Shown piece by piece: positions 1 through 11,627 of a stretch of 64,000 nucleotides of DNA. Position 1 is the stretch's first letter. Each line of letters opens with the position of its first letter. Made by a program: the position numbers and the translations under genes. The stretch spans positions 52,791,346-52,855,345 of the forward strand of contig NC_090324.1 of assembly GCF_040869045.1 (NCBI RefSeq). Direction: 5' to 3'. The notes beneath the pieces were generated by a model that searched no databases, was not told the origin of the DNA, and saw only the letters and a program-made list of their open reading frames with translations. Source of the stretch: Eurosta solidaginis. Taxonomy: Eukaryota; Arthropoda; Insecta; Diptera; Tephritidae.

Positions 1-1055
1 TAGAATTTGTTTGTACATTATCGGTATCAAAAGAAAGGTGTTAATGGGTATTTTAAAAGGGTGTGATCCATAGTTCCATAGGTGGACACCGTTTCGAGAT
101 ATCGCCATAAAGGTGGACCAGGGGTGACCCTAGAATTTGTTTGTACGATATGGGTATCAAATTAAAGGTATTAATGAGGGTTTTAAACGGGAGTGGGCCT
201 TAGTTCCATGGGTGGACGCCTTTTCGAGATATCGCCATAAAGGTGGACCATGGGTGACTCTAGAATGTGTTTGTACGATATGGGTATCAAATTAAAGGTA
301 CTAATGAGGGTTTTAAAAGGAAGTGGTGGTAGTTGTATAGGTGGTCGCCTTTTCGAGATACCGCCATAAAGGTGGACCACGGGTGACTCTAGACTTTGTT
401 GGTACGATATGGGTATCAAATTAAAGGTGTTAATGAGTATTTTAAAAGGGAGTGGGCCTAAGTTCTATAGGTGGACGTCTTTTCGAGATATCGCCATAAA
501 GGTGGACCAGGGGTGACTCTAGAATTTATTTTGTACGATATGGGTATCAAATGAAAGGTGTTAATGAGTATTTTAAAAGGGCGTGGGCCTTAGTTCTATA
601 GGTGGACGCCTTTTCAAGATATCGCCATAAAGGTGCACCAGGGGTGACTCTAGAATTTGTTTGTACGATATGGGTATCAAATTAAAGGTATTAATGAGGC
701 TTTTAAAAGTGAGTGTTGGTAGTTGTATATGTGAAGGCATTTTCCAGATATCGACCAAAATGTGAACCAGGGTGAGCCAGAACATCATCTCTTGGATACC
801 GCTGAAAGGTAAAGGTGTTAATGAGTATTTTTAAAAGGGAGTGGGCCTTAGTTGTATAGGTGTTCGCCTTTTCGAGATATCGCCTTAAAGGTGCACCAGG
901 GGTGACTCTAGAATTTGTTTGTACGATATGAGTATCAAATTAAAGGTATTAATGAGGCTTTTAAAAGGGAGTGGTGGTAGTTGTATATGTGAAGGCATTT
1001 TCCAGATATCGACCAAAATGTGAACCAGGGTGACCCAGAATATCATCTCTTGGAT
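1..1055. repeat. 130-bp minisatellite array of HINE-1 copy A
   Basis: The landmark TAGAATTTGTTTGTACGATA recurs near 1, 131, 261, 390, 520 and onward, so the period is 129-130 bp. Each unit also carries TTCGAGATATCGCCATAAAG and GGTATCAAAT. Units differ by a few percent, and the last ones (from about 690) change to a GTGAAGGC..GACCAAAATGTG variant that always forms the inner edge of the array in other copies. Confidence 0.9.
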
Positions 1056-2324
1056 ACCGCTAATTTATTTATATATGTAGTACCTGCCAAGATTTCAAGG
1101 GTTTTTTATTTCGCCCTGCAGAATTTTTCATTTTCTTCTACTTAATATGGTAGGTGTCACAACCATTTTACAAAGTTTTTCCTAAAGTTATATTTCGCGT
1201 CAATAAACCAATCCAATTACCATGTTTCATCCCTTTTTTCGTATTTGGTATAGAATTATGGCATTTTTTTAATTTTTCGTAATTTTCGATATCGAAAAAG
1301 TGGGCGTGGTCATAGTTGGATTTCGTTCATTTTTTATACCAAGATAAAGTGAGTTCAGGTAAGTACGTGAACTGAGTTCAGTAAAGATATGTCGATTTTT
1401 GCTCAAGTTATCGTGTTAATGGCCATGCGGAAGGACAGACGAACGACTGTGTATAAAAACTGGGCGTGGCTTCAACCGATTTCGCCCATTTTCACAGAAA
1501 ACAGTTAACGTCATAAAATCTATGCCCGTTCCAAATTTCAAAAGGATTGGTAAATTTTTGTTCAACTTATGGCATTAAAAGTATCCTAGACAAATTAACT
1601 GAAAAAGGGCGGAGCCGCAACCATTTTGAAAATTTTTTTTATTTTTGTATTTCGTTGCACCATATTAATACTGGGGTTGAATGTAGGCATAATTTACTTA
1701 TATACTGTAAAGATATTATACTTTTTGTTATAATTTTACTTAAAAAAAATTTTTTTTTAAAGTGGGAGTGGTCCTTTTATTAAGCGTACATATAGTAATA
1801 GGAGTAACGTTCCTGCCAAATTTCATCATGATATACTCAACGACTACCAAATTACAGCTTGCAAGACTTTTAAATTACCTTCTTTTAAAAGTGGGCGGTG
1901 CCACGCCCATTGTCCAAATTTTACCAATTTTCTCTTCTGCGTCGTAACTTCAACTCACCTACCAAGTTTCATCGCTTTATCTGTCTTTGGTAATGAATTA
2001 TTGCACTATTTCGGTTTTTCGAAATATTCGATATCGAAAAAGTGGGCGTGGTTATAGTCCGATATCGTTCATTTTAAATAGCGATCTGAGATGAGTGCTC
2101 AGGAACCTACATACCAAATTTCATCAAGATACCTCAAAATTTACTCAAGTTGTCGTGTTAACGGACGGACGGAGGGACGGACATGGCTCAATCAAATTTT
2201 TTTTCGATCCTGATGATTTTGATATATGGAAGTATATATCTATCTCGATTCCTTTATACCTGTACAACCAACCGTTATCCAATCAAACTTAATATACTCT
2301 GTGAGCTCTGCTCAACTGAGTATA
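1..2324 (-). mobile_element. HINE-1 copy A (Helentron/DINE-1-like), cut by window start
   Basis: Non-autonomous DNA element with a ~130-bp minisatellite (1 to about 1055), then a ~1.2-kb unique core, ending at 2324 in the subterminal repeat CTCAACTGAGTATA. Strand is given with the hairpin end as the 3' end, as in DINE-1; that end lies outside the window here. The core holds GC-rich boxes such as GTGGGCGTGG and GGTGCCACGCCC and a run of GGACGGACGG before ATGGCTCAATC, a motif typical of fly DINE-1-like repeats. It interrupts the gag of GYP1. No real coding capacity is seen; short ORFs here recur in every copy and are non-coding in my view. Confidence 0.8.
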
Positions 2325-3490
2325 AAAATAATGATCGTATACAAATTTTGCTTTGTAGTGTCTATTTGGCCAAAGCTAGAAGAGAAAATAAAATTATCTG
2401 AAGAAAAATTAAATAAATCATATAAATGCCTAAAATAGTCACTTAGAGTAAAAGATGATACATTTTTAAAACATATAGCCGTTCTATATACGGAATTAGA
2501 AACTATAAGATGTATTACCAATGCATACTTTGAAAAGCTTACGAAAGAACTTAAGACAATCCTTTTAGAGTTATTCTGGAAAAAATAGACAAACTTTTGA
2601 AAATTTTGTCTAAATACGAATATGAAATTGAAATTATTCACGATATAGACAAAAACATTGAGTTTCCAATAGAAATTTTTGAAAAAGACAATTCTCAAAG
2701 CGTAACAACAACGTCGGAATTAAATTACAGTTTTTAAAAATTACAGAAATCATTTATAACGATTTAGCCGAGGCAAGGAAATCAGCACTTATCGACTTTG
2801 TAATTTATGTAAAACTGAGTCAAATGGTGAAGACAAATGTGATGGCAATTCAAACCCCAACAACATTTGAAGAACTCAAAACCACCTTACAAAGGAAGTA
2901 TAAAAGCACAGCTACAATACCACATATACAGAACCAATTAGCCAATCTCAGTCAGTCAAAGAAATTTAAGTATATCGAACTATAAAAATAAAATTTTACA
3001 ACTATTGTCTGAATTAAATGATTTGCAAATAGGGCAATTAGGTGCGAGTGCATCGAACGAACAAAAATCTTTGATTGCAAACTTAAATGAGCAATATAGC
3101 CCAACGGTATTGAAAAACGGACTTAATGAACAGTCAAAACAAATTGTATTGGCCGCACTACAAAAAACATTTGATAGCGCTGTTGACCTAGCCTTAGAGA
3201 TAGAGCAAGGAACCCAAAACATCAGCAGAAATGTATTGTTCTTCAGAAATCATCGACAGAACTAATATAGGAGGTACAACAAGTACAACCAAAACATTTA
3301 CCGGCAGAATAACAACAACAGCAGAAATAGTTTTCAGCCTAGGTACAACAACAATAATAACAGACAACAAAATGACTCAAGGTACATGCCCAACCATGGA
3401 CGGAAAAATAATTCAATTAATAGGAATTCAAATAATCCCAGACCTAATATACAAAACAATAACCAGAGATATTCCTTTAAAGACAAAGTA
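2325..3490 (+). pseudogene. GYP1 left copy, gag remnant
   Basis: Remnant of a Ty3/gypsy Gag read across several frames. The best stretches are 2760-2990 (contains FEELKTTLQRKYKS and IPHIQNQLANLSQ) and 3005-3265 (LNDLQIGQLGAS and KTFDSAVDLALEIEQG). A basic tail rich in Asn, Gln and Arg follows to about 3480 and has no CCHC knuckle. Gag packages element RNA. Its first codons would lie upstream of copy A, beyond the window; the matching start in the right copy is at 16345. Stops and frameshifts make it non-functional. The right copy (20183-21350) shares most of these defects. Confidence 0.7.
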
Positions 3491-3499
3491 ATTACCCCA

Positions 3500-4140
3500 A
3501 CCAAAAACTCAATCTCACAGACAACTCACCGGTATACATAAAGAATTATAGACTACCTCAAACAGGTACAAATTCAGAGCCAAGTACAAGAAATGATCGA
3601 CAACGACATTATTGAACCTTCCGTTAGCCCATACAATTCTCCTTTGTTTTTAGTACCAAAGGAAAGTGAAAGTGACGATGAGAAATGGCGCTTAGTAGTA
3701 GACTATAGAAAACTAAATGATAAAATAGTAAGCGGCAAATTCCCATTGACAAGATTAGAAGACATACTTGATATTTTAGGACGAGCGAAATATTTCACAA
3801 CCCTAGATATGAAAAACTCTTTTCACCAAATACCATTAGACAATCATTCAAGGCCACCGACTGCATTTTCGACACAAGACGTACATTATCAATTCAAACG
3901 CTTACCCTTCGGACTGAAAATATCATCCAATAATTTTCAATGAATGTTAACAATTGCATTAAGCGGTTTAAGGTCAGAAGCATTTCTCTATATGGATGAT
4001 GTCATTGTTTTTGGATGCTCTTTAAAAAATCACAATAATAACCTTTTAAAAATTCTTTGATAGATTAAAATACTACAACCTCAAACTAAATCCGAGCAAA
4101 TGTCAATTCCTCAAGTCAGAAATAATTTATTTAGGCCACT
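3500..4140 (+). pseudogene. GYP1 left copy, reverse transcriptase
   Basis: RT domain of a Ty3/gypsy Pol. An open stretch at 3593-3943 shows IIEPSVSPYNSPLFLVPK, WRLVVDYRKLND and the LPFGLK block; the catalytic box YMDD follows at about 3991. A TGA at 3941-3943 splits the domain and is shared with the right copy (21802-21804), so it predates the duplication. An extra base near 4050 (KILR-stop) is private to this copy. No protease DTGA/DSGA motif is found between gag and RT in either copy, so the protease appears to be deleted. Confidence 0.8.
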
Positions 4141-4990
4141 TAATAACGGACAAAGGTATAAAAACCGACCCAGCCAAATGCGAAGTAGTACGCAATTACC
4201 CCAAACCGACAAATCCAGACGTGACTAGAAGGTTCATTGCATTTTGCAATTATTACAGACGTTTTATCCCGGACTTCGCAAAAATGCCTCAACTCATTAT
4301 TGAAAAAAGGAAACCCATTTATTTGGTCAGAAGAATGCGAAAAGGCATTTAATAGCCTAAAAGAAAATCTAATTAAACCACCCATCTTACAGTACTCAGA
4401 ATTTGACAAACCCTTTATACTTACCACAGATGCATCTGATTTCACTTTAGGAGCCATATTATCACAAGGGGAAAAAGGACATGATTTACCAATATCATAT
4501 GCCAGAAAATCGTTGCAAAAACATGACATAAGCAAACCCATTATAGAAAAGGAGTTATTAGCCATTCACTGGGGAATTAATTACTTTAGAACATACCTTT
4601 ATGGAAGAAAATTCATCGTGGCAAAGGACCACAGACTACTAGTATCACTATTTTCGCATAAAATCCATCATCAGAAATGACACGAAGTAGAATAGACCTA
4701 TCAGAATATGGTTTTGAAATCGCATACAATTAAGGGAAAATCAATACCAATGCAGGTGCACTATCACGCATCAATGTGGATAGTGACATACTCAAATCAA
4801 TGATTCCAATAAGCAAAAAAGAGCAAGAAGATAGAAAAAGTATACACATTTTAACTAGGAGCAAGGCCGCAAAATTGAGGGATAATCGAGAAAAAGAAAT
4901 AGCGCAAGAGAATAAGAATACCGGTAGACGCATTAAAGAAGACAGCATGTCTCATAGGAAGCCTGATCAACTTCACATTTCGGGAATGCA
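4141..4990 (+). pseudogene. GYP1 left copy, RNase H and connection
   Basis: Continues Pol. The open frame 4237-4680 has the end of the RT thumb and the retroelement RNase H with TTDASDFTLGAILSQG, EKELLAIHW and AKDHR (the last normally T-D-H-R, so one acidic residue is changed). A stop at 4678 and shifts after it break the frame. The segment at about 4776-4990 (ISKKEQEDRKS, HILTRSKAAKLR) is the charged linker between RNase H and integrase seen in 412/mdg1-type elements. Confidence 0.7.
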
Positions 4991-4999
4991 CATCTTTTA

Positions 5000-6121
5000 A
5001 AGACGTGAAGAAAATGAAGAAATTGAAACTTTATGTTGAAAAAGAAAGTATTACTACAATAAAAATAATTAATAATGAAGTGCACGTAACTTTTAACGAT
5101 GACCCTTTGAATCAGGATTCAATGTTGGAGAAACTACATAGTTTACTGAGGAATTCACATATAAAAGAGCTAGTCCTTTGTGGAAAAGATTTTATATTTA
5201 AAAATATCGATACGAATGCTTCAAAAAGAAATATAATGAGTTAGAAATGAATAAACGCGCGCCAATAAAAATTTTAATATATAAAGCTCCAATAGAAATC
5301 CAAAGTATGATTATGAAATACAAACTGATAGACGAGTACCACTGCTCTAGCATTGCAGGTCAGTTAGGAATTCGAAAAACAATTTTAAAACTTAAACAAA
5401 AATACATCTGGAAAAACATGAGATAGGTGGTCAAAGAATTTGTTAATAGCTGCAAAAAATGCACACAGAATAAAGTAGTAAGACACACAAAAGAACCACT
5501 TGTAGTGCAAACACACCAACGGCAACATTTGAGACCATAACGATTGACACTGTAGTCCCTTTGCGCATATCAAACGGCTACAGATAAATATTAACAATGC
5601 AATGCGATTTTTTCAAAATATGTAAGACCACACCCGATTGAAAATAAAGACGACAAAACTATAGCAATCACTTCAGTCGAACAACTTATCTTAAAACACG
5701 GCTTCATTAAAACAATTAAGTCAGACAGAGGATCAGAATTCGTAAATGAACTGATGAATAACGTATGTAATCTAATTAACACTAAACAAATATTCTCAAC
5801 CCCGTACCACCACCAAACAAGAGGAGCACTTGAGAAAAATCATAGAACTCTTAATTAATATTTACTTTCATTCGTCGACGATTATGAATTTGACAAGTGG
5901 ACCCGTATTACACTTTCACATACAATACCGCCCCACACGTAGATACCCAGTATTCACCATTTGAATTAGTGTTTGGAAAATTACCCATAATACCAAGCAA
6001 CATATGCCCATACATAGACAATGTAAACAAAATTTACATTGAAAATTACGCTAATGAGTTGAAATTGAGACTCCAAACGTCCATAAAGAGCGCCAAAAAA
6101 TTAATAAGCAATGTAAAACTA
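5000..6121 (+). pseudogene. GYP1 left copy, integrase
   Basis: Degraded integrase. Visible pieces in order are the zinc-domain end (FVNSCKKCTQNK near 5430), the first catalytic Asp region (TFETITIDTV near 5530), the second Asp region (IKSDRGSEFVNE near 5720), the Glu region (STPYHHQTRGALEKNHRTL near 5800) and downstream FELVFGKLPIIPSNICPY (from 5897). Frames change between them and stops are common. The frame runs straight into HINE-1 copy B at 6121/6122 and resumes at 8540, so the copy B insertion is the reason pol is split here. Confidence 0.75.
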
Positions 6122-8539
6122 ACAAGTAAGGAAGGCTAAGTTCGGGTGTAACCGAACATACATACTCAGTTGAGAGCTGTGGAGACAAAGTAAGGGAAAA
6201 TCACCATGTTGTAAAAAGAACCTAGAGTAACCCTGGAATGTGTTTGTATGACATGTGTATCAAATGAAAGGCATTAAAGAGTATTTTATGAGGGAGAGGG
6301 CTATAGGTGGACGCCGTTTAGGTATATCGCCATAAAGGTGGATCAGGGTTGTCTCTAGCATTTGTTTGTACGAAATGGGTATGAAATGAAAGGGGTTAAT
6401 GAGTATTTTAAAAGGGAGAGATCCTTAGTTCCATAGGTGGACGCCGTTTTGAGATATCGCCATAAAGGTGGACCAGGGGTGACTCTAGAATGCGTTTGTA
6501 CAATATGGGTATCAAATGAAAGGTGTTAATGAGTATTTTAAAAGGGCGTGGACCTTAGTTCAGTAGGTGGACGCCTTTTCGAGATATTGCCATAAAGGTG
6601 GACAAGGGGTGACTCTAGAATTTGTTTGTACGATATGGGTATCAAATGAAAGGTGTTAATGAATATTTTAAAAGAGCGTGGGCCTTAGTTCTATAGGTGT
6701 ACGCCTTTTCGAGACTAGAATTTGTTGGTACGATATGGGTATCAAATGAAAGGTGTTAATGAGTATTTTAAAAGGGAGTGGGCCTTAGTTCTATAGGTGG
6801 ATGCCATAAAGGTGGGCCAGGGGTGACTCTAGAATTTTTTGTACGATATGGGTATCAAATGAAAGGTGTTAATGAATATTTTAAAAGGGCGTTGGCCTTA
6901 GTTCTATAGGTGGACGCCTTTTCGAGATATTGCCATAAAGGTGGACCAGGGGTGACTATAGAATTTGTTTGTACGATATGGGTATCGAATGAAAGGTGTT
7001 AATGAATATTTTAAAAGGGCGTTGGCCTTAGTTCTATAGGTGGACGCCTTTTCGAGATATCGCCATAAAAGTGGAGAAGGTGTGACTCTAGAATGTGTTT
7101 GTACGATATGGGTATCAAATTAAAGGTATTAATGAGGGTTTTAAACTGGAGTGGCCCTTAGTTTTATATGTGAAGACGTTTTCGAGATATCGACCAAAAT
7201 GTGGACCCGGGTGATCCAGAACACCATTTTTCGGGTACCGCTAATTTATTTATATATGTAATATCACGAACAGTATTCCTTCCAAGATTCCAAGGTCTTT
7301 TGATTTCACCCTGTAAAACTTTTTCATTTTCTTCTACTTAATATGGTAGGTGTCATACCCATTTAACAAGTTTTTTTCTAAAGTTATATTTTTAGTCAAC
7401 AGACCAATACAATTATCATGTTTCATCCCTTTTTTCGTATTTGGTATATAATTATGGCATTTGTTTCATTTTTCGTAATTTTCGATATCGAAAAAGTGGG
7501 CGTGGTCATAGTCGGATTTTGGCCATTTTTTACACCAATACAAAGTGAGTTCAGATAAGTAGTTGAACTGAGTTTAGTAAAGATATATCGATTTTTGCTC
7601 AAGTTATCGTGTTATCGGCCGAGCGGAAGGACAGACGAACGACTGTGTATAAAAACTGGCCGTGGCTTCAACCGATTTCGCCCTTTTTCACAGAAAACAG
7701 TTATCGTCCTAGAATCTAAGCCTCTACCAACTTTCACAAGGATTGGTAAATTTTTGCTCGACTTATGGCATTAAAAGTATCCTAGACAAATTAAACGAAA
7801 AAGGGCGGAGCCACGCCCATTTTGAAATTTTCTTTTATTTTTGCATTTTATTGCATCATATCATTACTGGAGTTGAATGTTGACATAATTTACTTATATA
7901 CTGTAAATATATTAACTTTTCTTTTAAAATTTGATTTAAAAAATTTTTTTTTAAAAAGTGGGCGTGGTAGTTCTCCGATTTTGCTAATTTTTATTAAGCA
8001 GACATATAGTAATAAGAGTAACGTTCCTGCCAAATTTCATCATGATATCTTCAACGACTGCCAAATTACAATTTGTAAAACTATTAAATTACCTTCTTTT
8101 AAAAGTGGGCGGTGCCACGCCCATTGTCCAAAATTTTACTAGTTTTCTATTCTGCGTCATAAGTTCAACTCACCTACCAAGTTTCATCGCTTAATCCGTA
8201 TTTGGTAATGAATTATCGCACTTTTTCGATTTTTCGAAATTTTCGATATCGAAAAAGTGGGCGTGGTTATAGTCCAATATCGTTCATTTTAAATAGCGAT
8301 CTGAGATGAGTGCCCAGGAATCTACATACCAAATTTCATCAAGATACCTCAAAATTTACTCAAGTTATCGTGTTAAGGGACAGACGGACGGACGGACATG
8401 GCTCAATCGAATTTTTTTTCGATACTGATGATTTTGATATATGGAAGTCTATATCTATCTCGATTCCTTTATACCTGTACAACAAACCGTTATCCAATCA
8501 AAGTTAATATACTCTGTGAGCTCTGTTCAACTGAGTATA
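6122..8539 (-). mobile_element. HINE-1 copy B, complete
   Basis: Complete copy. The low-coordinate end is CAAGTAAGGAAGGCTAAG followed by the hairpin GTTCGG-GTGTAA-CCGAAC (about 6142-6159) and the subterminal repeat ACTCAGTTGAGAGCT. The other end is its inverted partner AGCTCTGTTCAACTGAGTATA. The minisatellite covers about 6230-7235 and the core about 7236-8510. It lies inside GYP1 pol, and the pol frame resumes in phase at 8540 with no target duplication. On the minus strand the break falls between two T residues, as for Helentrons and DINE-1. Confidence 0.85.
6230..7235. repeat. 130-bp minisatellite array of HINE-1 copy B
   Basis: About eight units of the same minisatellite as at 1-1055. 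A ~40-bp deletion inside one unit (around 6715-6720, GAGACTAGAATTTG) and a shortened unit near 6800 are both also present in copy D (around 26282 and 26370), showing that B and D descend from one insertion. Confidence 0.88.
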
Positions 8540-8736
8540 ACCAGAAAAACTAAGTATGACAAAAATTTTAAGACACATAAATTTGAAATAGGAGATCTAG
8601 TGTATGTAAGAATAGAAAATAAAAAGAAAAATCAAAGCCCATAACGTGGCCCGTATACAATTGTAAGCACAAATGGAGTAAACTCCACTTTAGAAATTAA
8701 TGGTAAATATAAGGAACTACATAATAACAATTTAAG
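8540..8736 (+). pseudogene. GYP1 left copy, integrase C-terminal GPY module
   Basis: Continuation of Pol after copy B. It reads KTHKFEIGDLVYVRIENK, then a TAA stop at 8642-8644, then RGPYTIVSTNG, which is the GPY/F module that closes many Ty3/gypsy integrases. The same stop is present in the right copy (30154-30156), so it is ancestral. The frame is cut at 8736 by HINE-2. Confidence 0.75.
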
Positions 8737-8985
8737 CAAGTAAGGACGGGTCTGCGAAGACGGCTGTGCTGAAGAGTTCATACCTTTCATGAATGGGGCT
8801 GAATAATAAACATATCCCATTCGTAATCTCTAAATAATTCGCTGTATAAGATAAGAAATATATAGTGAACAGATGAACATACTTAAACGATTTTAATATA
8901 AATATAAAAAAATGGCAAAAAACCCCCTTATCTGAAAGATCGGTTGTATGGGATATATATTATATATAGCTCCGATCGAAATTGT
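8737..8985 (-). mobile_element. HINE-2 left copy, hairpin-end part
   Basis: Begins CAAGTAAGGACGGG, then an imperfect hairpin around GAAGACGGCTGTGCTGAAGA and the subterminal motif TACCTTTCATGAATGGGGC. It continues into a second, different ~130-bp repeat family (CGATCGGTTGTATGGGATAT..TATATATAGCTCCGATC). MAG1 interrupts it at 8985/8986 and it resumes at 14460. It is distinct from HINE-1 in subterminal repeat and satellite, but its terminal CAAGTAAGG is the same. Confidence 0.75.
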
Positions 8986-9199
8986 TGTAGGGTTCTTATT
9001 ATTTTTATTTAAATTTGTATTTTAGTTACTTTGAACCTTGTAATTTTTAAATGTATTATCAATATTTTAAGTTTCAATATTGATTTTCAATTTTCAAAAA
9101 TTTTCTGGATTGTGAAAAATAAAAAAATATTGACGCATACATTTAGGCGTATTAAAAAAGCTTTTGTTATAAAATAAAAATGTAGTTTCAATAACTACA
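8986..9199 (+). repeat. MAG1 5' LTR
   Basis: 214 bp, TGTAGGGTTC to AATAACTACA. Very AT-rich. Pairs with 14246-14459 over its full length. Confidence 0.9.
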
Positions 9200-10267
9200 T
9201 TGCCGATCTCTGCCTATTTTAAAAATTGTGTTGTGTGCAAATTTAAAAAAAAAAGTTCAAAAATTCGCAACAAAAGTTGTTTACAAAATAGCAAAAACCA
9301 ACCAAAGGCCACATAAAGAGTTTACAACACAGAAACAACTTGATGAAATCCAAATCAAACGTCGAAAATGTGACTAATTAAAAAAAATGAAATATTGAAC
9401 GATGTGACGATTTGTGATAAAGTCTAACCTAATTGCAATTTAACAGAAGTAGAAAGTGAAGAAGTAAATAAATATGCAAGTGAATCCAATAACAACAATG
9501 ACAAATAAAATCTGACATAATCAAATCAATCAGATTGTAATGCAAATCAAGTTGCTGGAACTATTGGTTATTGATCTATAAACAGAATGGCGTCTGCTGG
9601 GTTTTCCTGTATTTATCAGTTGGAAATACTTGTTTAGTATTGTGTGAAGCTACATATTATATATAAGTAGTGAGAGAAGTACTTGTTTGACATGTTCATC
9701 AGCTGACCAAAGGAATTGTGATTAAATGCATATACATAAAAAACTGGTAAAACAAACAGAGATCTCACAGATCACATTATCGGTTCATATATAGACTAAA
9801 TAGTCAATAGACTAGACAATAATAGACAATCAAACATCAAATCAAATACGAGGTGTGCTACCCAACGCTGTCTTTTATCGGTGCTATTTGTGATGCAACT
9901 CTACGACGTATTATTTTGAAGTCTCTTGGTGTGTAGAAACGCAGCGTGAGGAAATTGGAACAAATAAACAAAAACACTTATCAGAGCGTATACAAAAACT
10001 GCAATAAAAACAGCAATCATTAAACAAATATCAACCAAAAAGAGATGGAAGCAGCAGCAACAGTATCAACTACAAACTCAACATCATCAAAAGCCATTGC
10101 ATAAATAAATAAATATTCGCAAGTATTTGAATAATAATATCATCTTTTATGTATGCATATTAAAATATAAAAATATTATTCTTATTATTATTGTAAACTC
10201 CTTTTTTATAGAATTACTAATTTATTTTAGTCTTTAGTTAGTGAACTCTCTTTTTATTTAATTCAAA
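9200..10267 (+). other. MAG1 untranslated leader
   Basis: About 1.07 kb between the 5' LTR and the first gag ATG. The bases after the LTR, TTGCCGATCTCTGCC, occupy the primer-binding position, but I cannot match them to a tRNA. The rest is A-rich with many short stops, and I see no ORF or other element in it. Confidence 0.6.
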
Positions 10268-11308
10268 ATGTTTCGTTCAGCACAACATAATACACAAACA
10301 TCTACACTTACTAATAATTTAAATGACTCTTTGATAGATTTATGAAATGAAACTTCCCCACAACAAATTACAAATCCGTCTGCAAATATTACTCAAAATG
10401 AAATCTTGTCAGTTTCCGTAAAACTTCCACAATTTTGGACTAATTGCCCGGAAGCATGGTTTATTCATGCAGAAACACAATTTAGTACTAAAAAAATTAC
10501 ACAAGAAAACGCTAAATACGAACACATCATTACAGCACTTCCGCAGGAAGTGGTAATAACTATTTTGGATTTTATTCAAAATCCCCCCATTAATAACAAA
10601 TTTACTGAACTTAAAAAAGTGTTGATAGAAAGACACTCACTTAGCGAAAATTCGAAACTTGATAAAATTTTAAACGATTCTGAGATGGGTGATCGTAAGC
10701 CATCAGAATTTTATCGTTCATTAATTATATTAGCCGGATCAAATTTTAGTGAAAATATTTTAAAGAAAATTTGGATGCGTAAACTTCCTAAAAATTTGAG
10801 TATGATTTTGGCTACTTCGAGTTCTAATAATATTACCGAATTAACAAAATTAGCAGATAATATTTGGGAAGTGATAAACAATAATGAAGTATTTTCGGTT
10901 AATAATTTTTCGGATACAAAAGCACAAAATTCTGTTGTTGAAAACTTGGTTAAAACCACTTCTTTAATGTGTGAAAATTTTCAGAAACTTTCTCTGGAGT
11001 TAGCTGAAATTAAAACAGAAATGTATCGGAATCAATCTAGGTCGCGTTCCAATTCTAGGAACTATTTTAGAAATTCTTTTAGGCGTCGTTCTAGCTCGCG
11101 TAATAATCCAAATTGGTCGTGTAGATTTCACTACAAATTTGGAAATTATGCTAGAAGTTGTGAACAACCTTGTTCTTATAGCAAAAAACAAAGATTCAGC
11201 AAACAAAATTCTTCCGATGTTGCAGCGACGAACAATGGAAATTTAGAATTTTCGACGCGTCGCTTATTTATTTTTGACAGAGAAAACAAACAAAATCTTT
11301 TTAATTGA
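10268..11308 (+). pseudogene. MAG1 Gag, one in-frame stop
   Basis: The ATG at 10268 starts a frame stopped by TGA at 10343-10345. The same frame then runs open to 11308 (about 320 further residues). It has the Gag core (FTELKKVLIERHS, GDRKPSEFYRSL, ILKKIWMRKLPKN), an Arg/Ser-rich stretch (SRSRSNSRNYFRNSFRRRSS) and a knuckle CRFHYKFGNYARSCEQPC of the type common in arthropod mag-like Gags. Gag forms the particle and binds RNA. No ATG lies just after the stop, so Gag is probably not made whole. The protease overlaps the end in another frame. Confidence 0.8.
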
Positions 11309-11627
11309 TAGTGGAGCAGAAATTTCGGTATTACCCGCGTCTAAATTTCCTCATACGAAACGTTCAGACATAATTCTCAATGCAGCTAATGGCTCAACAA
11401 TTGCCACTTACGGGAAAAGGCTTTTAAACGTAAATTTGGGTTTAAGACGTGAATTTCCCTTTATATTTTTGATTGCGGATATAGCCAAGCCAATAATTGG
11501 CGCTGATTTTCTTTGTAAATATGGTCTTCTTATAGACATTAAACATAAACGTTTAGTAGATCCATTAACCAATCTCTCAGTTAATACAGTATCTTACTTT
11601 TGTGATATTCCATTACAAAATTATTAA
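11274..11627 (+). pseudogene. MAG1 aspartic protease
   Basis: Retropepsin domain with the catalytic FLIDSGAEISVLP at the start (about residues 9-21) and the flap-end signature PIIGADFLCKYGL near residue 85. It would cut the Gag-Pol polyprotein. The frame is offset from gag and also from RT, with a TAA at 11625-11627. Mag-type elements usually keep these domains in one frame, so I read the offsets as single-base indels near 11290 and 11620 rather than programmed shifts. Confidence 0.75.

Noticed and set aside
183..419. Repeated 70-78-codon minus-strand ORFs (here, 17540-18279 and elsewhere) that look like a repeat protein
   Set aside because: They are the 130-bp minisatellite read in one frame. 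The period is not a steady multiple of three, there is no start context, and they break wherever the unit length changes.
1..1055. CRISPR-like array
   Set aside because: The repeats are whole 130-bp units with no unique spacers, in a eukaryotic transposon.
2095..2438. Overlapping 65-72-codon ORFs at the end of each HINE-1 core
   Set aside because: Three overlapping frames of the same conserved non-coding end occur in all copies; one crosses the element boundary into GYP1.
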